From NCBI GenBank assembly GCA_021295755.1, contig JAGWBT010000036.1, forward strand, positions 1-36,012: a DNA stretch of 36,012 bases, given 5' to 3'. This document shows, in pieces, positions 16,160 to 24,995 of this stretch. A program made the position numbers and the translations under genes. Below the pieces are notes generated by a model. The model saw nothing but the letters and a program-made list of their open reading frames with translations. It ran no database searches and had not been told where the DNA came from. The number at the start of each line of letters is the position of its first letter. Position 1 is the stretch's first letter. Origin of the DNA: Candidatus Poribacteria bacterium. GTDB lineage: Bacteria > Poribacteria > WGA-4E > PCPOR2b.

Positions 16160-17386
16160 TTATCTTGACTGCAGCCAGCCGGTGGTAAAGTCCTCGACAC
16201 TGAAATCGGTAGGCATCTCATTGAAGTGATACCGCGACGGACGGTTCTCATATCCGGGGGCGGTGTCTTCAACAAGCGACTGGATGCGGGCATCAACCGG
16301 TTTGAACCGGTCCCACAAGGTTCGCGCTTCTTCAAAAGAGAATCGATCTGCAAGAGGTAGCCCCCATTGGAGCGTTATCGGATGTGATCGAATCGTCGAG
16401 TCACGGGTCTCCTGCGGTAGATTTTTAAAATTGGGGTGTTTACAATCATACACGCGTTTGGCAATCTTGCTCAGGTATACTGTCGAGAGCATTTTGCCCT
16501 TCTCGCCCCTGCCCGGATGGAGTTTTTCGAGACTCGCGTGGTAGGCGGCAGCATCTTTTTTGATGGCGGCTCGAAGTATTGATTCGGTGTGCGCTATCAT
16601 CTGATCACTGCACTGTATCCAACGGTCAAATGTCTCTTGGGCAGGTGTTGACAGATGTTTCATGTAACTCTGATTTTCATACTGAGTAAAGGTTGAAAAG
16701 CCGCCGTGAATCGTGCGCCGCATTTTGGTACTATAGTTACTACCCCAATGCAAAATCGGCAGAATATAAGCCACACCATCACCCGCATTGAGGTGCGTCT
16801 GAACGCCACCGGGAAAAGGACTATGGCGATTTGTCCCTAACAGTTCATTTTCTAGCTCTGTGTTGAGACGCGCGTGGCTACCGGGTATCACCCACAGCAC
16901 GTCATCGTCGTAAAGGCAGAGATTCCACTGCACATATCTGGGACCTGCCTCGACAATATCGTCCACATAACCTTGCAACGGTGCACCGTAAGGGGGATAT
17001 AAATCACGGTGCCAATGGGCGGGACCCCGATCTCGAACCGGATTACACATCAACATCATCTCTGTGACCGCCGCATCTGACACCCCCAACAACTCGCTGC
17101 TGGCGCCCTGTGTGTTTTCATGAAGCCAGATCTCCACAGCACTGGCAGTATCTTTATCTATCAAGTCTGCAAGCGGACTTCGGTGCAGGAGCAGCCGTGG
17201 TTGAGCAGAGGTCTCCCACACGCCGCCGGGCGAGTCGTCTGGCTCGCGTTCCTGTGCCCAGATTACTTTTTGCCGTTCAACCAGAATCTCGTAGCTTGCG
17301 CGCAGCGCATCTAGCTCATCTGCCGGAACAACGTTGCGTAGAACAACATACCCCTCCTCAAGGAATCGATTACGATCTATTTTCAT
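16160..17386 (-). CDS. Phytanoyl-CoA dioxygenase (PhyH) family protein
   Basis: 408 residues, Fe(II)/2-oxoglutarate-dependent oxygenase of the PhyH superfamily; substrate unknown. The iron triad is visible as H-x-D in HWHRDLYPP and a distal histidine in YILPILHWGSN, with the 2-oxoglutarate arginine in the following MRRTIHGGF. N-terminus FLEEGYVVLRNVVP is typical. Start chosen at ATG 17386 because AAGGAA precedes it at good spacing; a longer open frame to 17479 has no ribosome site. It lies 120 nt after the enolase-superfamily gene and 31 nt before the phosphatase, in a run of five same-strand genes. Confidence 0.88.
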   Translation of the reverse strand: MKIDRNRFLEEGYVVLRNVVPADELDALRASYEILVERQKVIWAQEREPDDSPGGVWETSAQPRLLLHRSPLADLIDKDTASAVEIWLHENTQGASSELLGVSDAAVTEMMLMCNPVRDRGPAHWHRDLYPPYGAPLQGYVDDIVEAGPRYVQWNLCLYDDDVLWVIPGSHARLNTELENELLGTNRHSPFPGGVQTHLNAGDGVAYILPILHWGSNYSTKMRRTIHGGFSTFTQYENQSYMKHLSTPAQETFDRWIQCSDQMIAHTESILRAAIKKDAAAYHASLEKLHPGRGEKGKMLSTVYLSKIAKRVYDCKHPNFKNLPQETRDSTIRSHPITLQWGLPLADRFSFEEARTLWDRFKPVDARIQSLVEDTAPGYENRPSRYHFNEMPTDFSVEDFTTGWLQSR

Positions 17387-17506
17387 GACACTATTTCCTT
17401 TCGCTGCGGCTTGTGTGGCGTAATTTATTGCAGACTTCAAAAAACCACGAGCAATTGATATGCTCGCGCGGATCGTCAATTAGATTATCTATACAGTCAA
17501 CGGGAT

Positions 17507-18676
17507 TTACTTGTGTACCCACGGTTTTATCCATTCCTCTTTGATTTCCATACCGAATCCCGGCGCGTCCGAAGGAACCAAGCAGCCATCCTTCGGCATC
17601 GCCATGCCGGGGATGGGACACACTTCGGAGAGCGGAACACCGGGGTCTGTGCCAAGCCAGTATTCTGCCATCGGTGACTCGGGCAGCGCTAGAGCGAAAT
17701 GCTGACCGAAAGGTGTATTGCCACCGCCATGAGGAATTGTTACAATGCCTGCTGCTTCAGCGATGGTATATACCTTGACCGCCTCGGAAAGCCCGCCACA
17801 CCACTTCAGATCGGGTTGTACGACGTCCACGCACCGGTGCTCGACGAGTTGTCGAAACGCATGTCGTCCGTGGTGGTCTTCGCCGGTGGCAATCGGCATC
17901 CATGGCACCGATTTCTTTAACTCAACGTGACCCTCAAGGTCTGTCGGAATCAAAGGCTCCTCCAGCCAACGCATCCGGCAAGGGCGCAGCCGTTCAGCGA
18001 TCTGTACGGCAAATTCCACGTTATATGACATGACCGCGTTGAGCATCAGTTCGGCGTCGGGACCGATCGTTTCTCTGGCCGTTGCAAGTTTCTTCTCGAC
18101 TAGATTCAATCCCTCAATGCCCATTTCGTAATGTGCAGGGTTTGTTACTTTGAAAGCCTTGAAACCGAGTTCCATGCTCCAGTCTAAGTCATCGCCCGTA
18201 GCATAGAGTTTAATTTTGTCTCGGCACGGTCCGCCGAGCAACCGAAACACCGGCAAATCCAGCAATTTGCCTTTGAGGTCCCATAACGCTAGATCTATGC
18301 TGCTCTGCGCCACCGCAGCATGGCCCGCTGCACCAAGTCGCTGCATTGAGCGCCACATCAGATCGTTGAGAAATTCGGTGGCAAGGCAATCCCGACCTTC
18401 TAACAGTGGTGCAAAGACACGGTCAATCAAGACCGCCACAGGATCACCAAAGCTGCAGGACCCCAGCCCCCATGTTCCATCTTCGGCGGTGACCTGCACC
18501 CACACCTGTCCTCCGCCCATGCCGGGCATTTGGCCAGGCAATCGGGAGAACTCTGGATATTTGTTGATGGGCAACGCACGTGGTGCACTCTTATTCCACG
18601 TCGGACGACGTGGTTTGGTTTTTGGTGGGGTCTGTGGGATATTTATGTTGACGGCGCGAATTTCTTTAATTTTCAT
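17507..18676 (-). CDS. Enolase-superfamily dehydratase, L-rhamnonate dehydratase-like
   Basis: 389 residues. Members abstract the alpha proton of a sugar acid and eliminate water. The N-terminal capping domain resembles the rhamnonate-dehydratase subgroup. In the barrel: metal ligands WLEEPL and ATGEDHHGRH, DVVQPDLKWCGG, and the catalytic histidine in PHGGG (about 318), as in RhmD. The first metal ligand, normally Asp (LMLD), is Asn here (LMLNAVMS, about 212), which is unusual. Ribosome site AGAGG at 7 nt. Flanked by an Idh-type oxidoreductase and a dioxygenase, consistent with a sugar-acid pathway. Substrate not determinable by eye. Confidence 0.88.
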   Translation of the reverse strand: MKIKEIRAVNINIPQTPPKTKPRRPTWNKSAPRALPINKYPEFSRLPGQMPGMGGGQVWVQVTAEDGTWGLGSCSFGDPVAVLIDRVFAPLLEGRDCLATEFLNDLMWRSMQRLGAAGHAAVAQSSIDLALWDLKGKLLDLPVFRLLGGPCRDKIKLYATGDDLDWSMELGFKAFKVTNPAHYEMGIEGLNLVEKKLATARETIGPDAELMLNAVMSYNVEFAVQIAERLRPCRMRWLEEPLIPTDLEGHVELKKSVPWMPIATGEDHHGRHAFRQLVEHRCVDVVQPDLKWCGGLSEAVKVYTIAEAAGIVTIPHGGGNTPFGQHFALALPESPMAEYWLGTDPGVPLSEVCPIPGMAMPKDGCLVPSDAPGFGMEIKEEWIKPWVHK

Positions 18677-18750
18677 GATAAACCTCTAAACAACATATCA
18701 GTGGGATGGTAAGGAACAAAGATCGTTGAACCCTACTCTCAGCAGCGATG

Positions 18751-19809
18751 TTAGGTGAGTTTCTCGTTCCACGTTTCGGGGCGGACAGGTTTGCTTGTCT
18801 GTGCCGATTCGTGCAGCGCGACTATTGTTGCGACATTCTTCCAACTATCTGTCAACGAGATGATGGGCTCGGCACCGTTCAGAACGCTCTCGACCATCGA
18901 ATCAATTTCGCACTGATAGGCGTTCATATTCTCGTACGTTTTTGTATTGGTCGTGTGACCTTCTATGTTATCACTAAAGGTTGATGTCTCTTCGGCATCA
19001 CCGCTTCGGGTAACTTGCACATTAGCCGAAGCACCAATGTGATTAGCCCATGGTATATCCGCATAGATTCTTCCTTCGGTGCCAAGAAAGTCTGCTTCAA
19101 TATGAGCGAATGATTGAAAACTGGAAAAGAATTGAACGAGTGTACCGGCGGGGAATTGCATCTGCGCCGATAAACTCATATCAACGCCGGTATCGCCGCT
19201 GACTTGATAGGCGCTGACCTCAACCGGTTCTGCTTGTAGCACCGTCCGCGCAAAACTCACGCAATAGCTACCTAAGTCCCACAGTGATCCGCCACCCATA
19301 TTTGCCTCCAGTCGGATATCCCCCGGATTTTCAAGAGTGAAGGCAAAAACGCCCCGGATTAGACGGATGTCGCCGATGGCTCTTTTGGCGACCAACTCGC
19401 GGAGATACTGGGTCTGCGGATGGAAGCGCATCATCGCGGCTTCTTGTATGATGACACCGTTTCTGTCAGCTGCCTGTGCCATCTGAGCCACCTCTTCGGT
19501 CGTTATGGCAATCGGTTTTTCGCACAGGATCTGCTTTCCTGCCTCTGCGCACTTGATAGCCCACTCGGTGTGCAGATGGTTGGGTAAAGAGAGGTAAATC
19601 ACGTTAATTGCTGGATCGGCAAGCATCTGCTCATACGTGTCGTAGGCGCGGGGAATGTCCCACTGTTTGGCATAAGTCTGCGCTCTTTCTTTACTACGAC
19701 TTGCCACAGCTACGAGCTCACTCCGTCCCGAACTACGGATGGCGGGGATTACTCGCTCATTGATTCGAGCGGTGCTTAACAATCCCCAATATGCCTTCTT
19801 CTCTGCCAT
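18751..19809 (-). CDS. Gfo/Idh/MocA family NAD(P)-dependent oxidoreductase
   Basis: 352 residues. N-terminal Rossmann fold begins YWGLLSTARINERVIPAI (a GxxS/TxxI variant of the nucleotide-binding loop), then the family's CEKPIA (lysine of the EKP motif, about residue 97). The C-terminal beta-sheet substrate domain includes GGGSLWDLGSYCVSFAR, with the G-x-x-D-x-G-x-Y/H signature. Enzymes of this kind oxidise or epimerise sugars, inositols and related polyols. Clear ribosome site AAGGAG. Gaps of 74 and 79 nt to its neighbours indicate one transcription unit. A hairpin repeat (19832-19858) sits just before the start. Confidence 0.9.
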   Translation of the reverse strand: MAEKKAYWGLLSTARINERVIPAIRSSGRSELVAVASRSKERAQTYAKQWDIPRAYDTYEQMLADPAINVIYLSLPNHLHTEWAIKCAEAGKQILCEKPIAITTEEVAQMAQAADRNGVIIQEAAMMRFHPQTQYLRELVAKRAIGDIRLIRGVFAFTLENPGDIRLEANMGGGSLWDLGSYCVSFARTVLQAEPVEVSAYQVSGDTGVDMSLSAQMQFPAGTLVQFFSSFQSFAHIEADFLGTEGRIYADIPWANHIGASANVQVTRSGDAEETSTFSDNIEGHTTNTKTYENMNAYQCEIDSMVESVLNGAEPIISLTDSWKNVATIVALHESAQTSKPVRPETWNEKLT

Positions 19810-19831
19810 AAGCCACTCCTTGTTGATTCGC

Positions 19832-19858
19832 CCCCGATAAGATTGGGATTCAAAGCAA
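19832..19858 (+). repeat. Dispersed hairpin repeat, copy 1
   Basis: 27 nt starting CCCCGATAAGATTGGGATTC; matches 27063-27089 at 25 of 27 positions and, with a 3-nt insertion, 28241-28270. The core CCCGAT-AAG-ATTGGG can fold. A related core (CCCGATAGAATCGGG) lies in the right end of the tnpB element at about 4285. Confidence 0.6.
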
Positions 19859-19888
19859 CCCGTAATTCAGCTATTAAAGTAAATCGGC

Positions 19889-20608
19889 TTAGTCCTCGAC
19901 CACATGCCGATTCATCGCTTGGATTTCTGGTGGCATCCGGTCGCGCACACTTCTCTTCATCAAATACCACCCTCCGGCGGCCGGATCCATCCAAGAAGCG
20001 TGAAATCCGCTTGACACGCCTATGCGGTGCTTGTCTGTAGTGACGTTCGCGCCTCCACGATGCCAGATGGCTCCGTGAAAAATAACGATAGAACCTGCGG
20101 GACCCTCGGCGGTTACTAGATGGTCGTAGTCAACTCCGGATCGCGGGGTTCGGCGCGAATGATGGCTGAAAGGCATTACCTGCGTGGCACCGTTTTCGAG
20201 TGTAAAATCGGTCAACATCCAAATGCAGTTGACGAGAAAGCAGGCGTCCGGTATAGTCAGGCCGGATTGGGGAAACCAGCCGATTGGTACATCTGCATGG
20301 AGATTTTGTGCCTCCGCCCCCGGCTTAATCCATCGCGCACCGACCTCTGCCATCTGGAATCCGGGTCCCAGCATGTGTGCTGCCAACTCCAAGTACACCG
20401 GGTGGGTAACGAGCGGGATGAACGTATCCTGGTCGTCGTAATTAAACACGCCACGCAGGTTCTGATTCGGCATGTCCCTATCGGGCTGCTGACGCATGAT
20501 GTCCATCAGGCGGTCTGTCATGCGGGCTGCTTGATTGGTCGGAATCAGATTATGTATGATGACGAAGCCGTATTCCTCTAGCTCGACTTTCAATTTGTCA
20601 ATGTCCAT
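19889..20608 (-). CDS. Phytanoyl-CoA dioxygenase (PhyH) family protein
   Basis: 239 residues, the compact form of the Fe(II)/2-oxoglutarate oxygenases. Iron ligands: H-A-D in NLHADVPIGWF and distal His in IWHRGGANVTTDKHRIG, with Arg after it for 2-oxoglutarate. Also ENGATQVMPFSHHSRR, the usual loop with a 'G(A/S)xxxxPGSH' character. Start at ATG 20608 is decided by GGAGGAG upstream; the longer frame to 20653 would place that site inside the gene. It is the first gene of the minus-strand operon, divergent from the mannonate-dehydratase-like pair. Unrelated in detail to the other PhyH gene at 16160-17386. Confidence 0.88.
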   Translation of the reverse strand: MDIDKLKVELEEYGFVIIHNLIPTNQAARMTDRLMDIMRQQPDRDMPNQNLRGVFNYDDQDTFIPLVTHPVYLELAAHMLGPGFQMAEVGARWIKPGAEAQNLHADVPIGWFPQSGLTIPDACFLVNCIWMLTDFTLENGATQVMPFSHHSRRTPRSGVDYDHLVTAEGPAGSIVIFHGAIWHRGGANVTTDKHRIGVSSGFHASWMDPAAGGWYLMKRSVRDRMPPEIQAMNRHVVED

Positions 20609-20708
20609 GCGCTTCTCCTCCAGTTTCGTTTCACCGTCCGCGACATCTTTCATACAATACTCTAGACGAGTGTATCATATAGCCACAATCGGGGTCAATT
20701 CTTTTCTC

Positions 20709-20738
20709 TTGACGCCAATCATGCGTCTTCGCTACAAT
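20709..20738 (+). promoter_or_regulatory. Promoter of the mannonate-dehydratase-like genes
   Basis: TTGACG at 20709-20714 and TACAAT at 20733-20738, 18 nt apart, in the divergent intergenic region, 65 nt before the ATG. Transcript would include the AAGGAG ribosome site at about 20790. Confidence 0.5.
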
Positions 20739-20802
20739 GTCCCACGAACTTGTATAGGTCGAAGAGGACACACGCATCGCCCCCAAAAAGGAGAATTTAG
20801 CC

Positions 20803-21795
20803 ATGAATCAATCACAACAAGGGAAAGCAAAAATGCACGTGGGCGTTCAAGGTATAGGAACGTCAAAACCAGAATTACAATTTCTTGTCCGGCATGGTGT
20901 GACGCACATGGATGCCTCTGTCGAAAACACAGAGACTGAAACGCTAATTCGACACAAAGAAGAAGCTGCCTCCGAAGGCGTTAGCCTTGATATGATTCAT
21001 ATCAATCTCCCGAGGAGTATCACTCTTGCTCAAGACCCACAGCGAGATCGAGACCTCGACACGGTATGTCAAGATATCGAAAATGCGGGCAAAGCCGGGC
21101 TCCGTGGACTGAACTATAACTTTTGCATTGTTCAGCATCAACGGACGGAGAGCACACCCGGACGAGGTGGAACAACGTACAGTACCTTCGATATGTCAAA
21201 ATTTAACAATGAAGCGCTGACCGAAGCGGGTCGGGTGAGTCGCGACGAAGCGTTTGAACGGGCTGCCTATTTTCTAGAACGCGTCATTCCGGTGGCAGAG
21301 GCAAACAGTGTGCAGATGGCGTGCCACCTCAACGATCCGCCAGCACCCGTTTTGAAGGGGGTCGAACGGTGGAATTACCCGGTCTTTGAGGGGTTAAAAC
21401 GTTTTGTTGAGTTGGTAGATAGTCCCTACCACGGATTCAACTTCTGCTGTGGAACCGCTTCGGAAGGGTTAGAAAATCCCGGCGAAGAACTGTACGAGAT
21501 CGTGCGGTACTTCGGGGAGAGAGGGAAGTTGTTCAATATCCATTTCCGTAATATCCGCGGCGGACTGCACAACTTTCAGGAGGTTTGGCCCGACGAAGGT
21601 GATGTAGATATGTACAAAGTGGCACAAGTGCTTGCAGATGTAGGATATCCTTATATGCTGATGCCTGACCATGCACCACATCATCCGGATGATGTCTCCC
21701 CGCCGGGGGTTTCGGGGCGGGTACGGCAAGCGTGGGCATTCCAGTTCGGTTATATCATTGCGCTCCTCCAAGCGGTGAATGCTGCAGCATCATAG
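20803..21795 (+). CDS. Mannonate dehydratase-like TIM-barrel enzyme, copy 1
   Basis: 330 residues, UxuA-like. UxuA removes water from D-mannonate in uronate catabolism, using a metal held by His/Cys/Asp at the barrel mouth. Here: AGLRGLNYNF, ACHLNDPPAPVLKG (His), GFNFCCGTASEG (Cys), FNIHFRNIRG (His-x-Arg-Asn), DVDMYKVAQVL and MPDHAPHH (Asp-His), matching the pattern of UxuA metal and substrate residues, though overall length is shorter than E. coli UxuA (about 394). Ribosome site AAGGAG at 8 nt. A near-identical paralogue follows at 22053. The product may act on another aldonate. Confidence 0.8.
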   Translation: MNQSQQGKAKMHVGVQGIGTSKPELQFLVRHGVTHMDASVENTETETLIRHKEEAASEGVSLDMIHINLPRSITLAQDPQRDRDLDTVCQDIENAGKAGLRGLNYNFCIVQHQRTESTPGRGGTTYSTFDMSKFNNEALTEAGRVSRDEAFERAAYFLERVIPVAEANSVQMACHLNDPPAPVLKGVERWNYPVFEGLKRFVELVDSPYHGFNFCCGTASEGLENPGEELYEIVRYFGERGKLFNIHFRNIRGGLHNFQEVWPDEGDVDMYKVAQVLADVGYPYMLMPDHAPHHPDDVSPPGVSGRVRQAWAFQFGYIIALLQAVNAAAS

Positions 21796-22052
21796 ATAGT
21801 AATCGCAGGTGCGTAGCTTTCTTCCCTAATCAGAGTTGGGATGACAGCGATTTGCTTCTACGAACCACACAAACTGGTGCGATTTTTGGGTATCAATTCG
21901 CAAATATTTGGTGGATAAAAACACGGAATGAATCGATGCAGAAACGAAAAATCTATGTGCCTATATCCCGACTCAATAGGAGCGTGAGAGTAGTTAGCCG
22001 GTCCATAGGTTGAGGAGAATAAACTCATCGCCCCAAAAAGGAGAATTTAGCC
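21796..22052. other. Spacer between the tandem paralogues
   Basis: 257 nt without a gene. The last ~30 nt (ATCGCCCC...AAAAAGGAGAATTTAGCC) nearly repeat the leader of copy 1, so the duplication included the ribosome site. The rest is unrelated to the promoter region of copy 1; I see no clear promoter. Confidence 0.6.
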
Positions 22053-23048
22053 ATGAATCAAGCACAACAAGGGAAAGCGAAAATGCACGTGGGTGTTCAA
22101 GGTGTAGGGACATCAAAACCAGAATTGCAATTTCTCGTCCGACACGGTGTGACACACATGGATGCCCCTGTCAAGAACACAGAGGTCGACACGCTGCTTC
22201 GACACAAGGAAGAAGCCGCAGCCGAAGGCGTTGGCCTTGATATGATTCATATCGGAATACCGCAGAGTATCACCCTCGCTCAAGACCCACAGCGTGACCG
22301 AGACCTCGATACGGTTTGCCAAGATATTGAAAACGCAGGTAAAGCTGGACTCCGTGGGCTGAATTATAACTTCCATACGGTTCACTACCCAATCTATCGG
22401 ACGGAGAGTACACCCGGACGAGGCGGAACGACATACAGCACTTTCGATATGTCAAAGTTTGACAATGAAACGTTGACCGAACTTGGACAGGTAAGCCGTG
22501 ACGAAGTGTTTGAACGGATGGCTTATTTTCTGGAGCGGGTGATTCCGGTGGCAGAGGCGAACAATGTGCAGATGGCTTGTCATTTCAATGACCCGCCAGC
22601 ACCGGTTTTGAAGGGCATCGAAGGGTGGAATTACCCAGTCTTTGAAGGATTGAAGCGTTTTGTTGAGTTGGCAGATAGTCCCTACCACGGATTCAACTTC
22701 TGTTGTGGAACTGCTTCGGAAGGGTTAGAAAATCCCGGCGAAGAACTGTACGAGATCGTGCGGTACTTCGGGGCACGGGGGAAGTTGTTTAACATCCATT
22801 TCCGTAACATTCGCGGTAGATTGCACAACTTTCAGGAGGTTTGGCCCGATGAAGGGGCTGTGGACATGTACAAAGTCGCGCAGGTGCTTCGAGACGTAGG
22901 ATACTCTTACATGCTGATGCCTGATCATGCACCACATCATCCGGATGATGTCTCCCCGCCGGGGGTTTCGGGGCGGGTACGGCAGGCGTGGGCGTTCCAG
23001 TTCGGTTATATCACTGCGCTCATCCAAGCAGTGAATGCTGCAGCATAA
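22053..23048 (+). CDS. Mannonate dehydratase-like TIM-barrel enzyme, copy 2
   Basis: 331 residues, the tandem duplicate of the preceding gene, aligned over the full length with the same metal motifs (ACHFNDPPAPVLKG, GFNFCCGTASEG, FNIHFRNIRG, MPDHAPHH). Differences cluster in one loop: copy 1 has NFCIVQHQRTEST where copy 2 has NFHTVHYPIYRTEST, next to the substrate pocket in UxuA-type barrels. This could give a different substrate preference. The start is fixed by the duplicated AAGGAG. Spacing of 257 nt leaves open whether both are on one transcript. Confidence 0.8.
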   Translation: MNQAQQGKAKMHVGVQGVGTSKPELQFLVRHGVTHMDAPVKNTEVDTLLRHKEEAAAEGVGLDMIHIGIPQSITLAQDPQRDRDLDTVCQDIENAGKAGLRGLNYNFHTVHYPIYRTESTPGRGGTTYSTFDMSKFDNETLTELGQVSRDEVFERMAYFLERVIPVAEANNVQMACHFNDPPAPVLKGIEGWNYPVFEGLKRFVELADSPYHGFNFCCGTASEGLENPGEELYEIVRYFGARGKLFNIHFRNIRGRLHNFQEVWPDEGAVDMYKVAQVLRDVGYSYMLMPDHAPHHPDDVSPPGVSGRVRQAWAFQFGYITALIQAVNAAA

Positions 23049-23198
23049 CAGATGGAGCAATCAGAACATCGGTACTCGGAAGGAGAACTAAATGCCCTAG
23101 AGTTGAATTGATTTTCGTTGACGACCAATACCCATTCTGATACCATTATGGTAGTTTTGGTTCATTGCAACTTTACGACACACGAAAGGAGATTTGGG

Positions 23199-23966
23199 AT
23201 GTACAGAATTGTTGTTTTGGGTTTAACAGCGCTCTTAACGCTCTCATTGGTAACTATAACAAACGCAGAAATGTCTGAAAAAGCCAAGATGGGGCGGGAA
23301 CTCTTCAGCGATCCGTCTTTTGGTGGAACACTTGACCCTGCCAAAGCCAGTGGTCTCTCCTGCTCAGATTGCCACGCAGATTTTGACGAAGCAGCAACCC
23401 CCGATGGGCGGATACGCGCGGGACACAGCATCGTTGGCGTGCCTCACCGTGGCACGGCAAAAGGTGGCATGATTACAGCGGATATCTTTGAACGGGCTGC
23501 CGGCGGCGGGGGCTTCTGCTATCAGCATTTTTTGCAAAAGATTCCCTCTGATAAAGTTGATCCAACTGCAATTCCTGAGGAGCAAGCTGCAGCTTTGATG
23601 GCTTATTTCGCGCATGTCTCTGGAGATAGCAAGGGACCGCAGTTTCAGATCACAATGCTAGATAAAGCCGCTGCGAGCGCAGCTGCCGATCAGATTATGG
23701 AGATGGAAGGCGACGCACAAAGAGGCTGGAAATTGTATGGTCAGGCATGCAACGTATGCCATCCAACCGCTAAAAAGGCGGGTATCGGTTCTCAACTCGT
23801 CAAAAGGAGACCACCGCGAGACTTAGAGAAACGGAAACACCAGATCGCTGCTTACGTCCGCAAGGGTGGTTTTATTATGCCCTTCTTTTCCGAGGATCGG
23901 TTGTCAGATCAGGCTATCGCTGACATCGTCGCATTTATAGCTAAATTAGTTGAGGAAAGTAAATAG
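23199..23966 (+). CDS. Secreted diheme cytochrome c
   Basis: 255 residues. Signal peptide 1-23 (cleavage after TNA), then two haem c sites, CSDCH (55-59) and CNVCH (about 184-188). GGFIMPFFSEDRLSDQAIADIVAFI after the second is the usual distal-Met region and final helix of class I cytochrome c. The first half resembles the MauG/cytochrome-c-peroxidase N-terminal style (MGRELFSDPSFGGT...SCSDCHADFD) but is too short for that enzyme and lacks a second peroxidase domain. Likely periplasmic electron carrier or accessory haem subunit. Start chosen at ATG 23199 after AAAGGAG; a longer frame from 23118 would hide the signal peptide. Confidence 0.88.
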   Translation: MYRIVVLGLTALLTLSLVTITNAEMSEKAKMGRELFSDPSFGGTLDPAKASGLSCSDCHADFDEAATPDGRIRAGHSIVGVPHRGTAKGGMITADIFERAAGGGGFCYQHFLQKIPSDKVDPTAIPEEQAAALMAYFAHVSGDSKGPQFQITMLDKAAASAAADQIMEMEGDAQRGWKLYGQACNVCHPTAKKAGIGSQLVKRRPPRDLEKRKHQIAAYVRKGGFIMPFFSEDRLSDQAIADIVAFIAKLVEESK

Positions 23967-24081
23967 GGGCGTGCCCTCACACGACAGGCGAGAAACCTAT
24001 TTGATGGCGTGAGTGATAGAATACTAGCTTCCTTTACTGTGATTTTTTGGGCGGGTAATTGGCAGGTGGTTTGTTCTGAGA

Positions 24082-24846
24082 TTATGAAGACCTTGAGGAC
24101 TTCATAAATTGCTGAAACAGGCTTTGAGTTTCGGTATTAATGTCCTCTTCATCTGTCTCCTCAGTTGGTGAATCTGATTGCGATGTAGCCGCTTCTTGCA
24201 GGTGTGAATTGCTTGATTGGGTGGGTGTTGTTTGTGACTCACTGCTTTCCCCCAGTTGGTTGTTTTCAACTGATAACTGCTGGATCTGTTTTTCTTGTGT
24301 TTCCAATTGCGCTCCGTATTCGCGTAAGATTCTTTGTGCCGCATGAAGTTCCCGTTGCAATGTATCAACGTGATTTTCTAAGCTAGTCACTGCATCAACA
24401 AGTACTTGAGGAACTCGCGCCTTCTGCTCTTGTGAAAGCGTTGCTGTCAGAGGTCGGCCACGATTAATCGGAGGGGAGACGCCAAGCGAGTTGATCTCGT
24501 ATAATCCTGATCTTAATCCCTTATGCTTAAAGTAAGAGATTTTTACGGTAATCTGTTGTCCAAGTTGTAACTGCGAAAGACGTTGACGAATGTTTCGGAT
24601 CACCGAGTCGTTGTGTCCGACAGCTCCTCTGCCACTATGACGGTTTAATTGACGAAGGTAGTTTGTCATAACCTTTACCTCCGCAATTGTTCGCGTAATT
24701 GGATTGGTTGTTAGAACCTCATCTGTCTCTGAGTCCGGATGAACAATTGACATAGGAACATCTCTGCTGTCCGCTTGCATCTCCATCGTCCATTCCGTAT
24801 CTGTTATTTTCTTGCAAGAAGCGAGAAAGTGATATTGTGTTGCCAT
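24082..24846 (-). CDS. Unrecognised protein with coiled coil and disordered tail
   Basis: 254 residues, no family recognised. Residues 1-125 look like a compact beta-rich domain (MATQYHFLASCKKITDTEW...ITVKISYFKHKGLRSGLYEINSLGV). About 135-200 is a heptad-like coiled coil (LVDAVTSLENHVDTLQRELHAAQRI...QIQQLSVENNQL). The rest is a serine/glutamine/glutamate-rich tail that is probably disordered. No signal peptide or membrane helix. A purine-rich GGAAAGGGAAAG precedes ATG. Base composition and codon use do not stand out from neighbours. It stands alone between the cytochrome (convergent) and the DUF547 gene. Confidence 0.7.
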   Translation of the reverse strand: MATQYHFLASCKKITDTEWTMEMQADSRDVPMSIVHPDSETDEVLTTNPITRTIAEVKVMTNYLRQLNRHSGRGAVGHNDSVIRNIRQRLSQLQLGQQITVKISYFKHKGLRSGLYEINSLGVSPPINRGRPLTATLSQEQKARVPQVLVDAVTSLENHVDTLQRELHAAQRILREYGAQLETQEKQIQQLSVENNQLGESSESQTTPTQSSNSHLQEAATSQSDSPTEETDEEDINTETQSLFQQFMKSSRSS

Positions 24847-24995
24847 CTTTCCCTTTCCAATCGCTATTTTGATTTCGGAAAGAAGTTAGTTATTCTGGCA
24901 GAGACCACGTAAAATTATACAACCCCACGCCGGGCGCCAACCAACCTCAGTAACAGGGTGTAATGTGCAAAGCGTAAACTGACGTAGACCATAGT

